DNA from: Cenococcum geophilum 1.58
Lineage: Eukaryota > Ascomycota > Dothideomycetes > Gloniales > Gloniaceae
Length of the DNA stretch: 64,000 bases
Assembly (NCBI GenBank): GCA_001692895.1
Contig: KV748180.1
Span: 1,358,195-1,422,194, forward strand
Direction: 5' to 3'
Part shown: positions 34,380 to 45,539 of the stretch, in pieces
How positions within the stretch are numbered: position 1 is the stretch's first letter
Layout: each line of letters starts with the position of its first letter
Notes under the pieces: model-generated
Told to the model about the DNA's origin: nothing
Database searches by the model: none
The model's input: the letters and a program-made list of their open reading frames with translations, nothing else
Program-made: the position numbers and the translations under genes

Positions 34380-35785
34380 TTAAGCGTTAAGTTTTTATAT
34401 AGTTTATATTAATAAAGCCTATACTAGTAGCTCCGCTATCTATAAAGATTTATACTTCCTTTTATTTTTTAAGTATTTAAATTTCACTAAGTATATTAAG
34501 GGAGTTATATTATATATTATCGCTAAAAGAGCCTAAATACTTATACTCTTCCACTTTTTATTTTAAGGCGCGACTTAGCCCTAAAATAATTTATTTTCTA
34601 AATTAATTAAAAGTAAAATGCTTTATAGTAACTAAGTATAATTTATAGAATAAGTATAATTTAAGGATTAAGAGAAACTACAGTAGACCTTTTTAAAAGG
34701 GTAAGTTTAGCAATTCCTTTAAATATATCCCTTTTTACCGCATTTAAAGCATTCTCTATTTATAGCTTAAGTTCTTTATTTATTAGTTCCTAAGGGTATA
34801 AAGAATTAGGTGGTATTAAGGTCTATAGGGTTATATATAGGGCTTTTAGGTCTTAAAAACGGATCGCGCTTTAGGGTATATATTAGTTTCGTAAAGTTTT
34901 AAATATAAAGTATAGTTAGCTTTAGAGAATAAGTCTGCTTATTATATTAGAGGTCTTTATTAATTCGTTAATATATTATAGCAAATTTAGGTAAGTCTTT
35001 TAGTAAATCCCTACCTACTAACTAGGCTCTAATTTTGTCTAAAATAGCTTAATAAAAAGCGGTAACTTTAGCGGCTTTATTCTAATCTAGCTTGCTAATA
35101 AGGCCTAAAAATTCCAAACAGAAGCTAGTAAAGTCTTAGTTCCGTTATTATAGGTTTTTAAGTTTAGTAATCGCTATATATTCGTGGCTAGCGTTATTAT
35201 ATATTTATTCTAGCAGAGAGATAAGGGTTTTAAAATTAATAAAAGTGCCGTTATAAAAGAATAGGTCTATAGTTTATATAGCGTCTTTACTTAAATAAGA
35301 TATTCTATAGTTAATCTTGCTAGCTTTAGTAAGGTATTAGTTATAGTTTATTAAAAGTTTAAGATAAAGCTTAGTTATAAAGGGATATAGGTTATTTTAA
35401 TTTCTATTAAACATTAGAGGGTTAGGGAGCTTTTTAGATTTTATAGTAGGTATTAAGTTCGTTATAAGTATAAGTTAAGCTACTATTACTAGTTTAGGGT
35501 TCGTATTTAATAGGCCGGGTTATATATAGTTATTTTAATTTCGTTTATAGGTGTTACTATTAGGGTTTTTAATATAAGTGCTTTAAGGTTATAGAGTTCT
35601 TTATAGATTACTCCTATTAATTACTAGTACTAAGCTTCTAATATCGCTTACTATTAGGCTAAAGCATCCGTAAAGAATTATTATATTATAGTTAACTATT
35701 CCCTAACCAGGGCTATAATGCTTATAGTTAATATAGTAGGTTTAAGTTTATTTACTATTTTAATAGTAGTTATTTTAACGCAACG
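34380..35785 (-). pseudogene. Gypsy-B gag and protease, RIP-degraded
   Basis: A zinc knuckle ECFKCGKKGYIxRNC (His changed to Tyr) is at about 34715-34760. The protease active site IFIDSGATSIGFI is at about 34395-34465 on the minus strand. Gag extends rightward to about 35700 and the leader reaches the 5' LTR at 35786. Stops occur throughout at presumed Gln codons. The exact gag start was not established. Confidence 0.7.
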
Positions 35786-36132
35786 TAATATAAGGGCGCG
35801 AAGCGACTTCGTAGAAGATTTAAAGGAATAATATAAATTCTATCTAAATTTAAGGGTATATAGCTCTTGCTAAGAACAAGACGTTGTATAAAGAAGAGAA
35901 AAGAATAATAAGAGAATTATATAATTAAATAGTTAGGGGCTTAGTGATTAATGCATGCGTATATATACACGCGGTCTTTAACAGACTTTAATAAAATTCG
36001 ATTAATCTAGCAGAATTTAGCAGAAGTTAATTAAGCTAGTAAAATTCGGCAGAATTTGGTTAAAGCGTCGGAATTTATCTATTAAGTGTTTCACTAAGAC
36101 ATTCCTACTGTAACTAGGCTAGTCCCGTTATA
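35786..36132 (-). repeat. Gypsy-B 5' LTR, 347 bp
   Basis: It has the same length as its partner at 13773-14119 and aligns throughout. It ends CCCGTTATA on the + strand, i.e. a minus-strand TGTAACGGG start after one RIP change. Confidence 0.85.
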
Positions 36133-36973
36133 ATATATTAGGCCTATAGTAGGGGTAGCTACGCAGCTAGCTATTAGGTTAACTATAGGTTATATAGCTA
36201 GTATTATAGGAGCTACAGATTATATTAAAGCACTATAGGCCGTTTTTCTAGTACTTATAGTCTAGTTAAAGAGGTTTTTGGTTTTTAACTAATTAGCGCG
36301 TATTTTAATTTAATAAAGGCCTTAGTTAATAGCTAGACATTAGTTTATAAGTTTCTGTAATATCTATATAGTAGCAAAAACTAGTAATATAGCCTACTAT
36401 AGGTTTAGTGTAAGCTTATTAAAGAGTTCTAGTAATAGGTCTTTCTAAGGGAATTAGGTCTAGCCTACTAGGTATAAAAAGCGGGTCTAAAAGGTTAAAA
36501 AGGTCTCTATTATTTTTATATTTAGGCTCTTATAGTTAAGGTATGCGTTTTATACCTTAAAGGGGTCCTTATAAATAGAAGATTAGTAATTAATTATTTC
36601 TTCTTTAAAGATAAAGGGTTTACTAAGCCCTTAGTATATTATAGGCGTATATATATCTAAGTATCTCCGCTAGTATAGTTAAAGATGTAGGTTATTTTAG
36701 CTCAAGGCGTAGAGAAGTAATTAGTATTAACTTTAAGCTTATCCTATAATTAGAGCTTCTAGTTATTAAATATAGGGTTTATTTTATCTATAAGTTATAA
36801 AGGGTCCGCAACCTCTATAGATTATAATAGTGCTATATAGGCCTTAACGGGTTTTCTAAGGCGCTAGAATAGAGCCTAAAGAACTATAATAAGCCTATTT
36901 AATAGGTTATTGCTAAATATAGGAGTGCTTTTAGTTTTAAGTAATTCTTATAGCTGTTTAATTTTAGTATTAG
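36133..36973 (-). pseudogene. Gypsy-C gag fragment
   Basis: This minus-strand fragment is homologous to Gypsy-C gag at about 54770-55600, sharing blocks such as TAGCAAAAACTAGTAATATAG and AAAGGGGTCCTTATAAATAG. It is cut on the left by the Gypsy-B LTR and on the right by the A' LTR at 36974. Only gag coiled-coil and capsid parts remain. It shows that Gypsy-C exists in at least two copies. Confidence 0.75.
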
Positions 36974-37393
36974 TATAATAAAGCCTTATAGGAAATACTA
37001 TGGTAAACTTATTAATGGGCTAGGTATATAGGCTAAGAAATAGTCAAATATAAATATAACTAGTGGAGTAGGTTACCTAATAGATTAACTCTAATTATAT
37101 TTTAAGATTTACTATAAAAAAGAGAACTATTTAGGTAGGGACTGTAATTTTTTAAATATATAATACTACGCCTAAGAAAGATATAAAGTATATTAGTCTG
37201 TTAGTATATTAATATATTACATTCCTATATTTTTATATTTCTATATTTTAAACTTATAATATAACTAGTTATATAACTTAGCTACTTTTTATCCTATAGC
37301 TTAATTAGTTCTAGCCCCTCCTATACTATTTTAACTAACCTATTTATATCTTTTTTTAATAGTTCTACTACTTCTAATATAAGGTCCGTAATA
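36974..37393 (-). repeat. Gypsy A' LTR, inverted copy, 420 bp
   Basis: It starts TATAATAAAGCC and ends GTCCGTAATA on the + strand. It has the same length as 12872-13291 and carries the TTGCCTAAT/GGTTACCTAATAGATTAAC region in inverse orientation. Confidence 0.8.
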
Positions 37394-38063
37394 CTATTCC
37401 CCTTATCTTTATTTTATTCTTAAAGATATCTTTTATCTTTAAGTTATTTACTAAAGGTATAGCATTCCTATTTTTAATTTAATAACCTTTATTATTTCTA
37501 ATACCTCCTATTAAATCTTTTATATCTAACTGTTATAATTAGCTAGTAATATTTATTCTTTTACTTAATAAAGTTATATTATCCTATTCTTATTATATAA
37601 AAAAAGTTAGTATATATTATAATCGCGGCTTTATTTAGTTACTAACCTTCTTTTTATGCTAAGTATATATAAGCAAATATGCAGTCGTCCTATAATATTT
37701 AATCTATCTTTAACGCTAAGTTTATATATCTTATAATTTTATATAACTATCTAGTTTCTTATCTAATCTACTATAGGGTTTTATATATTAGTAGCGGCTA
37801 AAAAACTAAAGAGTAAGCTAGCTAAGGCTCTTATTAAAGTTTAACATTATTCTAATAAAGCGTCTTAGGCCCTAAAGGCTTAACTTAATACTTATATTTA
37901 ACTAAGCCGTCTTATAAAGGTTTATAAAAAGGTATACTTAAAAGAGTTGCGTTTTATAAAGTAAGGTCTCTTTAAGCTTAAGGCTAAAGAGGCTAAAAGA
38001 GATTCTAATTAAGAAGAGGTAAAAATAATTTATACGCTAGTGGTAGATCCCTTAGATAACCTA
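36974..38063 (-). mobile_element. Gypsy A' 3' end, inverted copy
   Basis: It contains a 420-bp 3' LTR (36974-37393) and about 670 bp of 3' internal region, homologous in reverse to 12180-13291. It inserted into the Gypsy-C gag fragment (left flank ATTAG). Its 5' continuation is interrupted at 38064 by the Copia-3 LTR and is not seen again. Confidence 0.8.
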
Positions 38064-38250
38064 TATTAGAATTAGCGAGGGAGATGCTGACTAAGCTCTG
38101 GATATATTGCGAGGTCGAAGTCCGCATATAATCTATATAGACATTAACCGCATTATAAGTCAATTAATATTCATCCCCTGCGTCATCTCTATCATTAATT
38201 AGACCCTTAAGATAGCTTTATTATAACCTTATAACCTTGTAATTCTAACA
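38064..38250 (+). repeat. Copia-3 5' LTR, 187 bp
   Basis: The ends are TGTTAGAATT (first G now A) and AATTCTAACA, a 10-bp inverted match. It is followed by the same GTTATAAGCCC word as the Copia-1 LTR, supporting both as 5' LTRs. Confidence 0.65.
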
Positions 38251-38329
38251 GGTTATAAGCCCGGGTACTAACACTACTCCTAACTTAAAATTAACCCCCT
38301 AAAATAACCTTAATAACACCTATATACGA

Positions 38330-39995
38330 TTATAAGGCCAGTAAAATTATTATCTTTAATGGAGACAACTTTGCAGATTGGGAACACACCTATAAAGTAG
38401 CCCTAATTATAGTAAAAGGATGGGATTTTATTACTAGTGCAGAGGATCTAGCTTGAGTTAATTTAGGTAATAGGAAAAGAAGAAGAGGGGAAGCGAATAA
38501 GATTATCTTTAACTCTATAGGAGACAACCGTTAGGAAGAGATGCGTACAATAATAAAGGAGTATAATATTTAGGGAATATAGGAAGGAATAAAGAGGTTT
38601 AATAAGGCTAATAACGAGGTCTATATCTCTAGACTTTGTAGGGAGTTCTATAGTACTACATTTAACCTTATAAAGATGCGAATTATTAGGTTTACCTATA
38701 TACTAAATTGATTTAAGATTAATCTAGCCTTTATACCTTAAGCACTTACTAATACTAATATTAAAGAGTAACTTTTCTTGGCCCTCCTAAGCGATGTTAT
38801 ATAGTAAAATGTAAAGACCTAGTGTCTATAAGACAAATAAGACCTTAAGAGTTGCATTACTTCTTTAGAAGCAAGAAACTGCTCTCCCTATATAAATATA
38901 GACTACTGCACTTATATATAAGAGGAAAGATAAACCTAGGAGGAGAAGGGGAAACCGAGGTCGAATAAGGGGTAGAGGTTATACTAGTAGATTCAATTAT
39001 TCCTTACGTTATAGCTTATCGTCTTAAGTTAGCAAAGAGCTAAGATAACTAGAAAGAGACGAGTATTAAGTATACTATTAAAAAGGTTATTACTAGAAAG
39101 ACTACCCCTAGCTTAAATAATTCCGATTTAATAACGCTAAGAAGAAAGATTAAGGTGTCTCTAAGGCTGAGGAAGTATGGAATGTAGTAATAGCTAAGGA
39201 AGAATTTAACAGCGATTTAATTTACCTTAACCCTAACCCTAAACGTGCTATGCTTTTATAACAATGTCTCTAGCTTAGGCTCTTAACTTAGGTGCAACTA
39301 AATACTTTACTAGTAATTAATTAGACCTAATATACTTAAAGAGATAGAATATACCTCAATAAGTGCGAACCGCGAATAGGATTATTATATCTGCTATAGG
39401 TTATAGCTAAGTTTAAATTAGCAGCCTAAGGCTAAAAGACGTCTAGCTTATACCTTCGTTTAAGATAATTAAGCTAATCTTAGTAAGGACTCTTACTTAG
39501 AAAGGCTACTTAATCACCTTTAATATAGATAATTAAGCTATTGGCAAGCATAAATTATAAGCGACGTTTAAGGCTATTATAAGGAATAACCTCTACGTAC
39601 TATAAGAGCCTTAGGAAGCACTTAATGCAATAGCGAAAGCACACGATTTATAACTAAACGTTAGTAAAATAGATACTAAGCTATAGTACTGCTAAACTGG
39701 ATATATAAATTACAGCAACCTATTTAAGCTATAGCACTCCTTACTAGGCATAAAGCTTAGTAAAAGAGTAGTACTAGTTAGTAAGAGTACGTGCAAAGCT
39801 TATCTAGCTAGGAAAATACGAGAAATACTAAGTAAAAAGACAATTAAGTGCGAGAAGATACCTAGTTAAGGGCTATATTTTAATACTACGAGACGAATTA
39901 GTATATTAATTAGAGGCTATAATATAAGTAATAGGGTTATAAAGGTGTCCCTAGTTATAACTAATACGAACTACTACCTTCCTATTTAGGCTAGC
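38330..39995 (+). pseudogene. Copia-3 gag-protease-integrase N-terminus, RIP-degraded
   Basis: Gag reads KIIIFNGDNFADWEHTYKVA at about 38355-38400, typical of UBN2-type Copia gag, and EANKIIFNSIGDN at about 38490. A mutated CCHC knuckle with KKGYYxKDYP is at about 39065-39115. Protease-like sequence is near 39300-39480. A GAG_pre-integrase block (YINYSNLFKLxHSLLG) is at about 39700-39750. The reading fades after about 39990. Stops are TAA/TAG. Confidence 0.65.
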
Positions 39996-40098
39996 TTATT
40001 TCCTAAATAAATATACTGCCGCTTTAAACATCTATACATTAACATTTCCCCTTACTTTCTTACCCACAACTCCCTATAATACACTTAAATTTAAAGCC

Positions 40099-40612
40099 AT
40101 GCCTTACTGGCCGCGTGCTCTAGATATAGAAGATTATTTATAAGCAGCTTTAAAAGCTTAGTGAATAATAGGACTTTATAAAAGCGCTAAAGCTTATATA
40201 AAAGCCTATAAGATTAATCTAGTTACTTTCCACTAGCGGCTTTAAGGTAGATCGCAATCTTACTAAATCGCCTATGTTAACTAATATTGTATTACCCTAG
40301 CTAGCGAGGCAGCAATTACTTAATATTATATTTATCTTACTAAAGCCGGGTTTCTATATCAATACTATATAATTTAGATAATTATAACACTTATTCTTTG
40401 GCGCGAAAACTCTAACTTTCCTTACTATACTAAAATCGCGCTACTTAGTATAAAATGGATATATAGCTTCTTAAAACGGTAGGAAGAGCTTTATACTTAC
40501 TATATATAATTAATTAGCTTAGAACGCGCTATTGCTAGTAATAGTCCTACTCTAGTTAAGAGGTTTTTTACTAACTACTCTAATGCAAAGACTTAGTATA
40601 ATATTAATAACT
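40099..40612 (+). pseudogene. pogo/Fot1-like transposase, N-terminal fragment
   Basis: The frame opens at ATG 40099 (MPYWPRALDIEDYL) and reads on for about 170 codons with TAA/TAG stops. The first part resembles a psq helix-turn-helix (KAYKINLVTFH). The second is a CENP-B/Tc5-type DNA-binding domain (KIALLSIKWIYSFLKR), followed by NYSNAKTxYNIN, which normally leads into the DDE domain. The catalytic domain is missing, because sequence homology stops near 40612. It is a possible relative of whatever mobilised the TA-flanked fold-back and MITEs in this window, but that link is inference. Confidence 0.6.
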
Positions 40613-41008
40613 GTTACGGCACTGACCTAACGCATACTGTTTTATACTATCTTGTACTATCTTATACTACTTCCTACTATTAGCTAGCCCACCACTAGCG
40701 CCTTAGCGGCTGGCCCTATTATTTATATACAATACCCCCTTTTACCTTTTTCTCCTCTTTATACCACAACAAAGTTATTTAGTCTACTTTATTGCAGCAC
40801 CGTAATAGTTTATAGTATCCCTAATCGCGCCCTGTCACAACCTTTATTTTTTTCTAATTTATTTTTTTCGTTTTCCTAGTATAATTGCGACCTAGCGCGA
40901 CCAATAACACTATACTATAAGTCCTAGATAACCCTAGCATAGTTATAACAATCTTAGTACCATAGCCAGCCTTATAGACTTTAATTTCCTTATATAGATC
41001 CCTTAAAA
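40613..41008 (+). other. Gap between pogo fragment and Gypsy-D gag, possible Gypsy-D leader/LTR
   Basis: About 400 bp with repeated TTATACTATCTTGTACTATC words (about 40640-40680) and a T-rich stretch (about 40845-40875). By position it should contain the leader and perhaps the 5' LTR of the Gypsy-D gag that starts at 41009, but no second LTR copy is in the window to prove it. No coding seen. Confidence 0.3.
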
Positions 41009-43100
41009 TGGGCGACTATAATATAGATAATACCCCATTGGCGAATACACGCGAAGTACTCGCCTGCCTTTTTAATACCTTTTATACCTATATTACCTAG
41101 GTAATTAGGAGCAGCCCGGAGTACTCTAAGGACCTTAATATAGCAGGAACCTTCTAGCACCTCTCTATATGTATAACTTTCCTAACTAGCGTTAAAAACG
41201 GTCTCTAAGCCGTCTATAATAAAGGCCGAACTATAAAGTCCTAACTTAAAGAAGCTTAATACAGAATTAACTCCCTTAAGATACTTAAACTATATATATA
41301 ACAATATAAATAGCAAGCCTTTACAAACACTTAGACCATATAAAGTTTAAGCCTTTAGATTATTATACTTACCCAGACTATTATTAATAAGAATACCGCT
41401 ACTAGCTCTCCTTTTCTAACTAAGCCCTATAGAAAAAAACGTAAAGTAAAAGATTTAACCCTATTTAATGGCAAGGGATCACTAACTAAAAAATAAAAAA
41501 AAATAAAAATATGGGAAATAAAGATCTAAGGCGCCTCCTAGAGAGATATAAAGTGCTTTAAGGCCCTAATGGACGAAGTCCTCTATATGTTAGACATGCT
41601 AATAGATAAATCTTATAACTATATTAAGCATAGCCTTAATATGCTACGCATATACCTAAACAACTTAAGTAAATAGACCTTCTCTAACTAAGAGTCTATG
41701 TTTATATATATAAGGAAGCACTATAAGACTATAGATATAACCTAAGTAGCTAAAAATAAGCTAGATACCTTAAGCTAAGGTGAGCGTAACTACTGGTTCT
41801 AGAAAGCAGAGCTTAATAAGTTAATAATTAAAGTAAACAAGACTAAGGAATAAAAAGTGGATTTACTTAAGAAGAATATTTCCTTTAAGATAAAGGACCT
41901 GGCCCTTACCCTTAGCTATAAAATTGGCGATGCTAACTATAAAGGCTAGAGCGAGTAGATGGATGTATTTGCTTATAACCTATAGAACTATACCTACTAT
42001 ACTAAGCTAAATACCGCTAAGCTAAGTACCGCTAGCGGCTATTAACCTACATTACTATAGAATAACCTAATAAACCTTAACGCCGTTAAGTTTGGTAGTA
42101 GTAGTAATAGTCTCCCTAATAACGTTTAAAGATATTATATAGATAACAGACTTTATATAGCGTGTGGTTAACCTAGTTACTAAAAAGATGCTTATAACCC
42201 CTAGAAGAACCTAAATCCCCTTTTAATACTATTACACTAACCCCCTCTTAGCCACGGCGGATTCTTTAATAGAGGGGATAGTAGTTAAGGTAGTAACCGT
42301 AGATAAGGACATAGGTTTAGATATAGAGACCCGCCCCTATAATTTCCTTTCCCAATATAGCCTTAGCCGATAGTCCCGTACGCGAACTATAAATAAGTGC
42401 TCTATGCTACTACTAATTATAAGACCAGCCGTATTATTGGTGAAGTACCCTCTAGTATATATACACCGTTAGAGACTAACACGTTAGGATATACTAGCTA
42501 AGACCACAGCTACTAGCTAAGCCCTATAATTTAGCTATTAAAAGGCTAACCCTTGGACTAAGTTGCCTTTAAGGGTTAGAACTATACGGGGAGGAGGATA
42601 AAAGAATTAGATCTATACTACTAGATTAGTTAGACCTTATTTTAAGCTAGCTATTACTTAACCTTAGAATAGTAAATAGCGATAGGAATGCTATCCTTAT
42701 TTAGACCTACCTCTTTTTACCGCGTAACCTACTCCTATAAGTTCTTATTAAAATAGTAAGCCTTATTAATACTGGTAGTATAGCACTGGTGTTTATAGAT
42801 AAAGACTCGCTTATAAAAAAGTATAATATTATAAAAAAAGACTCCTAGTTTTAAAACCACTTCGCCTTATTAACGGACTCCTATCTGGGTTTATTACCCA
42901 CTACTTTATAGTAATAATAATAATTAGCTATTATATAGAATCTATACTCTTCTATATTATAAAGTTATTACCCTCTATACTAGTAATTCTTGGAATGCCC
43001 TAGCTTAAAAAGTATAACCTAAGGGTAGACTTCCCTGCCCTAAAGCTTAAGTTTAACTCCAATTACTATACCTATAACTATCTTTTATAGTATATTCCTA
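41009..43100 (+). pseudogene. Gypsy-D gag-protease, truncated
   Basis: A second Gypsy family on the + strand. Gag begins at ATG 41009 (MGDYNIDNTPLANTREVLAC) and stays readable for hundreds of codons with stops at Gln/Trp positions. A zinc knuckle ACGxPSYxKDA, with the His changed, is at about 42160-42200. A retropepsin-like protease at about 42745-43060 has LINTGSIALVFIDKDSL (Asp of DTG changed to Asn by G-to-A) and LGMP near 42990. The element stops at about 43100, where minus-strand Gypsy-C integrase begins, so reverse transcriptase and the rest are absent. Confidence 0.7.
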
Positions 43101-43104
43101 ACTG

Positions 43105-44073
43105 TGACTAAGTAGCGGTAGTAGTTTGCCTTAGTTATCTTAGAAGTAGTTAATAAAGGGCTAGAGTCTCTAGTTTAAGTATTAATTTATAATCTTTGTC
43201 TAACCATCTATTTAGGGGTGGTATATTATAGAAAACTTTAGCCTAATACTAAGGATTTAGGTAAACTTATTCCAGAAAGCTAATATAAATTATGGCCTAT
43301 AATTGGATATAATAGTATCTAGTAGTCTATAGATTTGGTAGATATAATAGATATATAGTTAGGCTACCTCCTTAGTATTAATGTTCTTATAACAGGGGAT
43401 TAAGAATAGGCGCTTGCTAAAATGGTTAACTAGGATTATAACCGCATTATATCCGTTACGGTCTGTAGATAGCTTATAGAAGTCCATAGAGATATGCTGC
43501 TAGGGGCGTTCTAGTATTAGGAGTGGCTTTAATAGTTCTAAGGTCTTATCTTATAGAATTGTAGATCTATAGCAGTTATTATAGTTCCGTATATAGCGGT
43601 TAATATCTATAACTATTCCAGGCTAGTAGTAGCGGTCGCTAATAATTCTACGGGTCTTATTTTTTCTAGGGTAGGCTGTAGAGACCTAGGTATGCGCTTT
43701 AGCAATAAGCTAAGTCTATAAGTTCTATTCCTTTACTACTACTAGCCTTTCCTGGTGTTTAAGTAATCCATTTTTAAGGGACTATAGGCTGGTATCGCCC
43801 TTTGCCTTTTTATGGTACTCTTGTAAAGAAGGGGCCGTTCGGTTTATCTATAATAGTTTATTAATAAAGTTAAGTCCTAAGGGGTTAATAGGGCACATCT
43901 CGGCGCATAAAGAGTCCGTATGTAATTCTGCCCATATCTGGGGGTTAAGGTATTCTAGTTATAGTAGTATTTAGGTTTATAAAGAGATCTTTATAGCTAC
44001 CTAGTTATCTAAGTCCTGTTTACTCCTTATAAGAGCGTCTATATAGTTAGTAGTGCCTAGCCTATACCTAATT
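43105..44073 (-). pseudogene. Gypsy-C integrase, RIP-degraded
   Basis: The minus-strand reading shows the zinc-binding module (ending NNCYRSTILQDKT near 43540-43590) and the core with SMDFHKLSTDRNGYNAVIIL (about 43400-43470), DTIISNYRPxFI near 43290 (second catalytic Asp now Asn) and a final NYFxDNxGKLLPL near 43110-43150. It continues the RNase H that ends at 52241, with Gypsy-A(-) between. The C-terminus is lost at the junction with Gypsy-D. Confidence 0.75.
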
Positions 44074-44500
44074 TATAACGGAACCTTGTAGCAAGAATTA
44101 CGGTGGGTCCTGTTATTAGGCTAGGTATATAGGTGATATAAGTATAGAAGTCAACAACGTAATAATAACTGGTGGAGTGGTTGCCTAATAGATTAACTCT
44201 AATTGTATTCTAAGAATTACTACAAGGAAGGAACTATCTAGGTAGGGATTAAGGGTCCTTAAATACACAACCGTACTCCTATAAAATCCTTCTTATATAT
44301 AATATACGTGTGCTCTATCTACTCTGTTATAGATTATATAGATTATATAGATTATATAGATTATATTATATGACCTTAGCTACTATTTCTTGTTATATAG
44401 TTCTACCGGTTTTATTCTAAACTATGCTTAAATTAACTAACTAGCTTCTTCCGTCTCTTCTCTAAGTAGTTATAATATTGTACTTAAAGCGTCCATAACA
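44074..44500 (-). repeat. Gypsy-A(-) 3' LTR, 427 bp
   Basis: It begins TATAACGGAACC and ends GCGTCCATAACA on the + strand. It has exactly the length of its partner. It contains four GATTATATA-type tandem words (about 44331-44365). Confidence 0.9.
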
Positions 44501-45092
44501 CTATCTCCCTCCTCTTTATCTTTATTCTTAAAGATTTAAAATATCTCTAAGTTGTTTACTAGAGGTATAATGTCCGTCTAATTAATTTAGTTAATATTAT
44601 TACTTATTATACCTAAAGCAATTTCTTCTTCTACTGCTCGTCGCATTCGCACTATTGCTGCGATATTATCTCTTAGTGAGATTATGCCGTCTCCGTGTTC
44701 TCGCTGTTTAAAAGAGGGGTTAGTTTATATTATATTGGCAAACCTATCTTCGCGATAACCGTCCTCTTATTTAGAGTGCATTAAAGCGAATATTTATTCG
44801 TCCTATGACGTTTGCTTTATCTCTAATATTAAATATACGTAACCTATTACTTTTAATAGTTATCTAGTTCCCTAATTAATTTATCTTAGGGTTTTATATT
44901 TAATCTACTGCTACGCGGCTGGATAATAAACTGTCTGTTGCCCTAGTAGAGTTATATTATTCTTATAATACGGAATATAAGGCTACTAAAGCTTAGTAAA
45001 GAGCCCTTAATTCCCGTCTTGCTATATCTACTTAGTTAATCCATCTTAAAAAGGTTTATAAGAAGGTACGTTTTAAGGAGTAGAAACTTATA

Positions 45093-45315
45093 GTGTGGTG
45101 GGGTAAAATGGGCCACTGCTTAGTGCCTTGGCATTTTCCTGTATATATCGAGCCTTCGGCTTCTCTCTTTTTCTCTATCACGACCGACCGGGAATATATT
45201 CTTTCCTTTCTTCTTACTGACTGCTTTCCTACTGATTGATTACGACTGACTGACCGACCGACAGACAGATAGCACTGTGACTTTCCTATCTGAGAGTGGT
45301 CGTACCCTCCCACAA
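45093..45315. mobile_element. 223-bp MITE in Gypsy-A(-), TA target duplication
   Basis: The segment is absent from the matching place in Gypsy-A(+) (near 10742), where a single TA is present. Here TA lies on both sides (45091-45092, 45316-45317). The ends GTGTGGTGGGG and CCCTCCCACAA form an imperfect inverted repeat of about 11 bp. The middle has short GACT/GACC/GACA tandem words (about 45237-45272). Composition is normal, not RIP-like. The 128-codon open frame over it is a read-through of MITE and retroelement. Confidence 0.8.
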
Positions 45316-45539
45316 TAGAATAAGGTTTATAGGAACTTAGTAATAAAAGAACGGGTTCTCCTCTAATAGAGAAGGAAATAGATCTAAGTAGTTTAGCAAC
45401 TACTTCTCCTAGGTCCCCCTTAGGTGACTTATTCTTTAGCAATCCTTCTTTTTTAATACTGCCTAACCTAATCTCTTCTAATACTCCTGTACCTTTCCTA
45501 TAGCATTCTTTAAGTTTTCTAGTAGTTCCTAAGTAGTCT

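Larger units (their letters stand above)
13773..36132 (-). mobile_element. Gypsy-B LTR retrotransposon, heavily nested (about 6 kb plus 16 kb of insertions)
   Basis: Two 347-bp LTRs (13773-14119 and 35786-36132) bracket minus-strand Gypsy coding segments that join in order when the insertions are removed: gag and protease (34380-35700), reverse transcriptase (32942-34100), RNase H (22600-23497), integrase (20853-22500). Insertions inside it are Copia-2 (14425-20847), a MITE (22948-23404) and piggyBac (23498-32941) with its own load. The net length of about 6 kb is normal for Gypsy. LTR edges are uncertain by a few bases because the left edge lies in a TATATA tract, and no clear target duplication was resolved. 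Confidence 0.85.
38064..39995 (+). mobile_element. Copia-3, 5' fragment
   Basis: It holds a 187-bp LTR (38064-38250, TATTAGAATT...AATTCTAACA, inverted ends), a primer-binding region GGTTATAAGCCC (38251-38262), gag, protease and the start of integrase. It is truncated near 39995, before a pogo-like fragment. The left flank ACCTA (38059-38063) would be its target duplication, but the right copy is lost. Confidence 0.75.

Noticed and set aside
39228-39246. Telomere-like CCCTAACCCTAAA
   Set aside because: Only two to three units within a Copia-3 gag reading; too short for an interstitial telomere. A similar short CCTAAACCCCTAAAC-type word near 59545 (inverse) is also isolated.
45056-45442. 128-codon minus-strand open frame
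   Set aside because: It runs through the 223-bp MITE and both flanking Gypsy-A sequences. The empty site in the other Gypsy-A copy shows it is an accidental fusion, not a gene.
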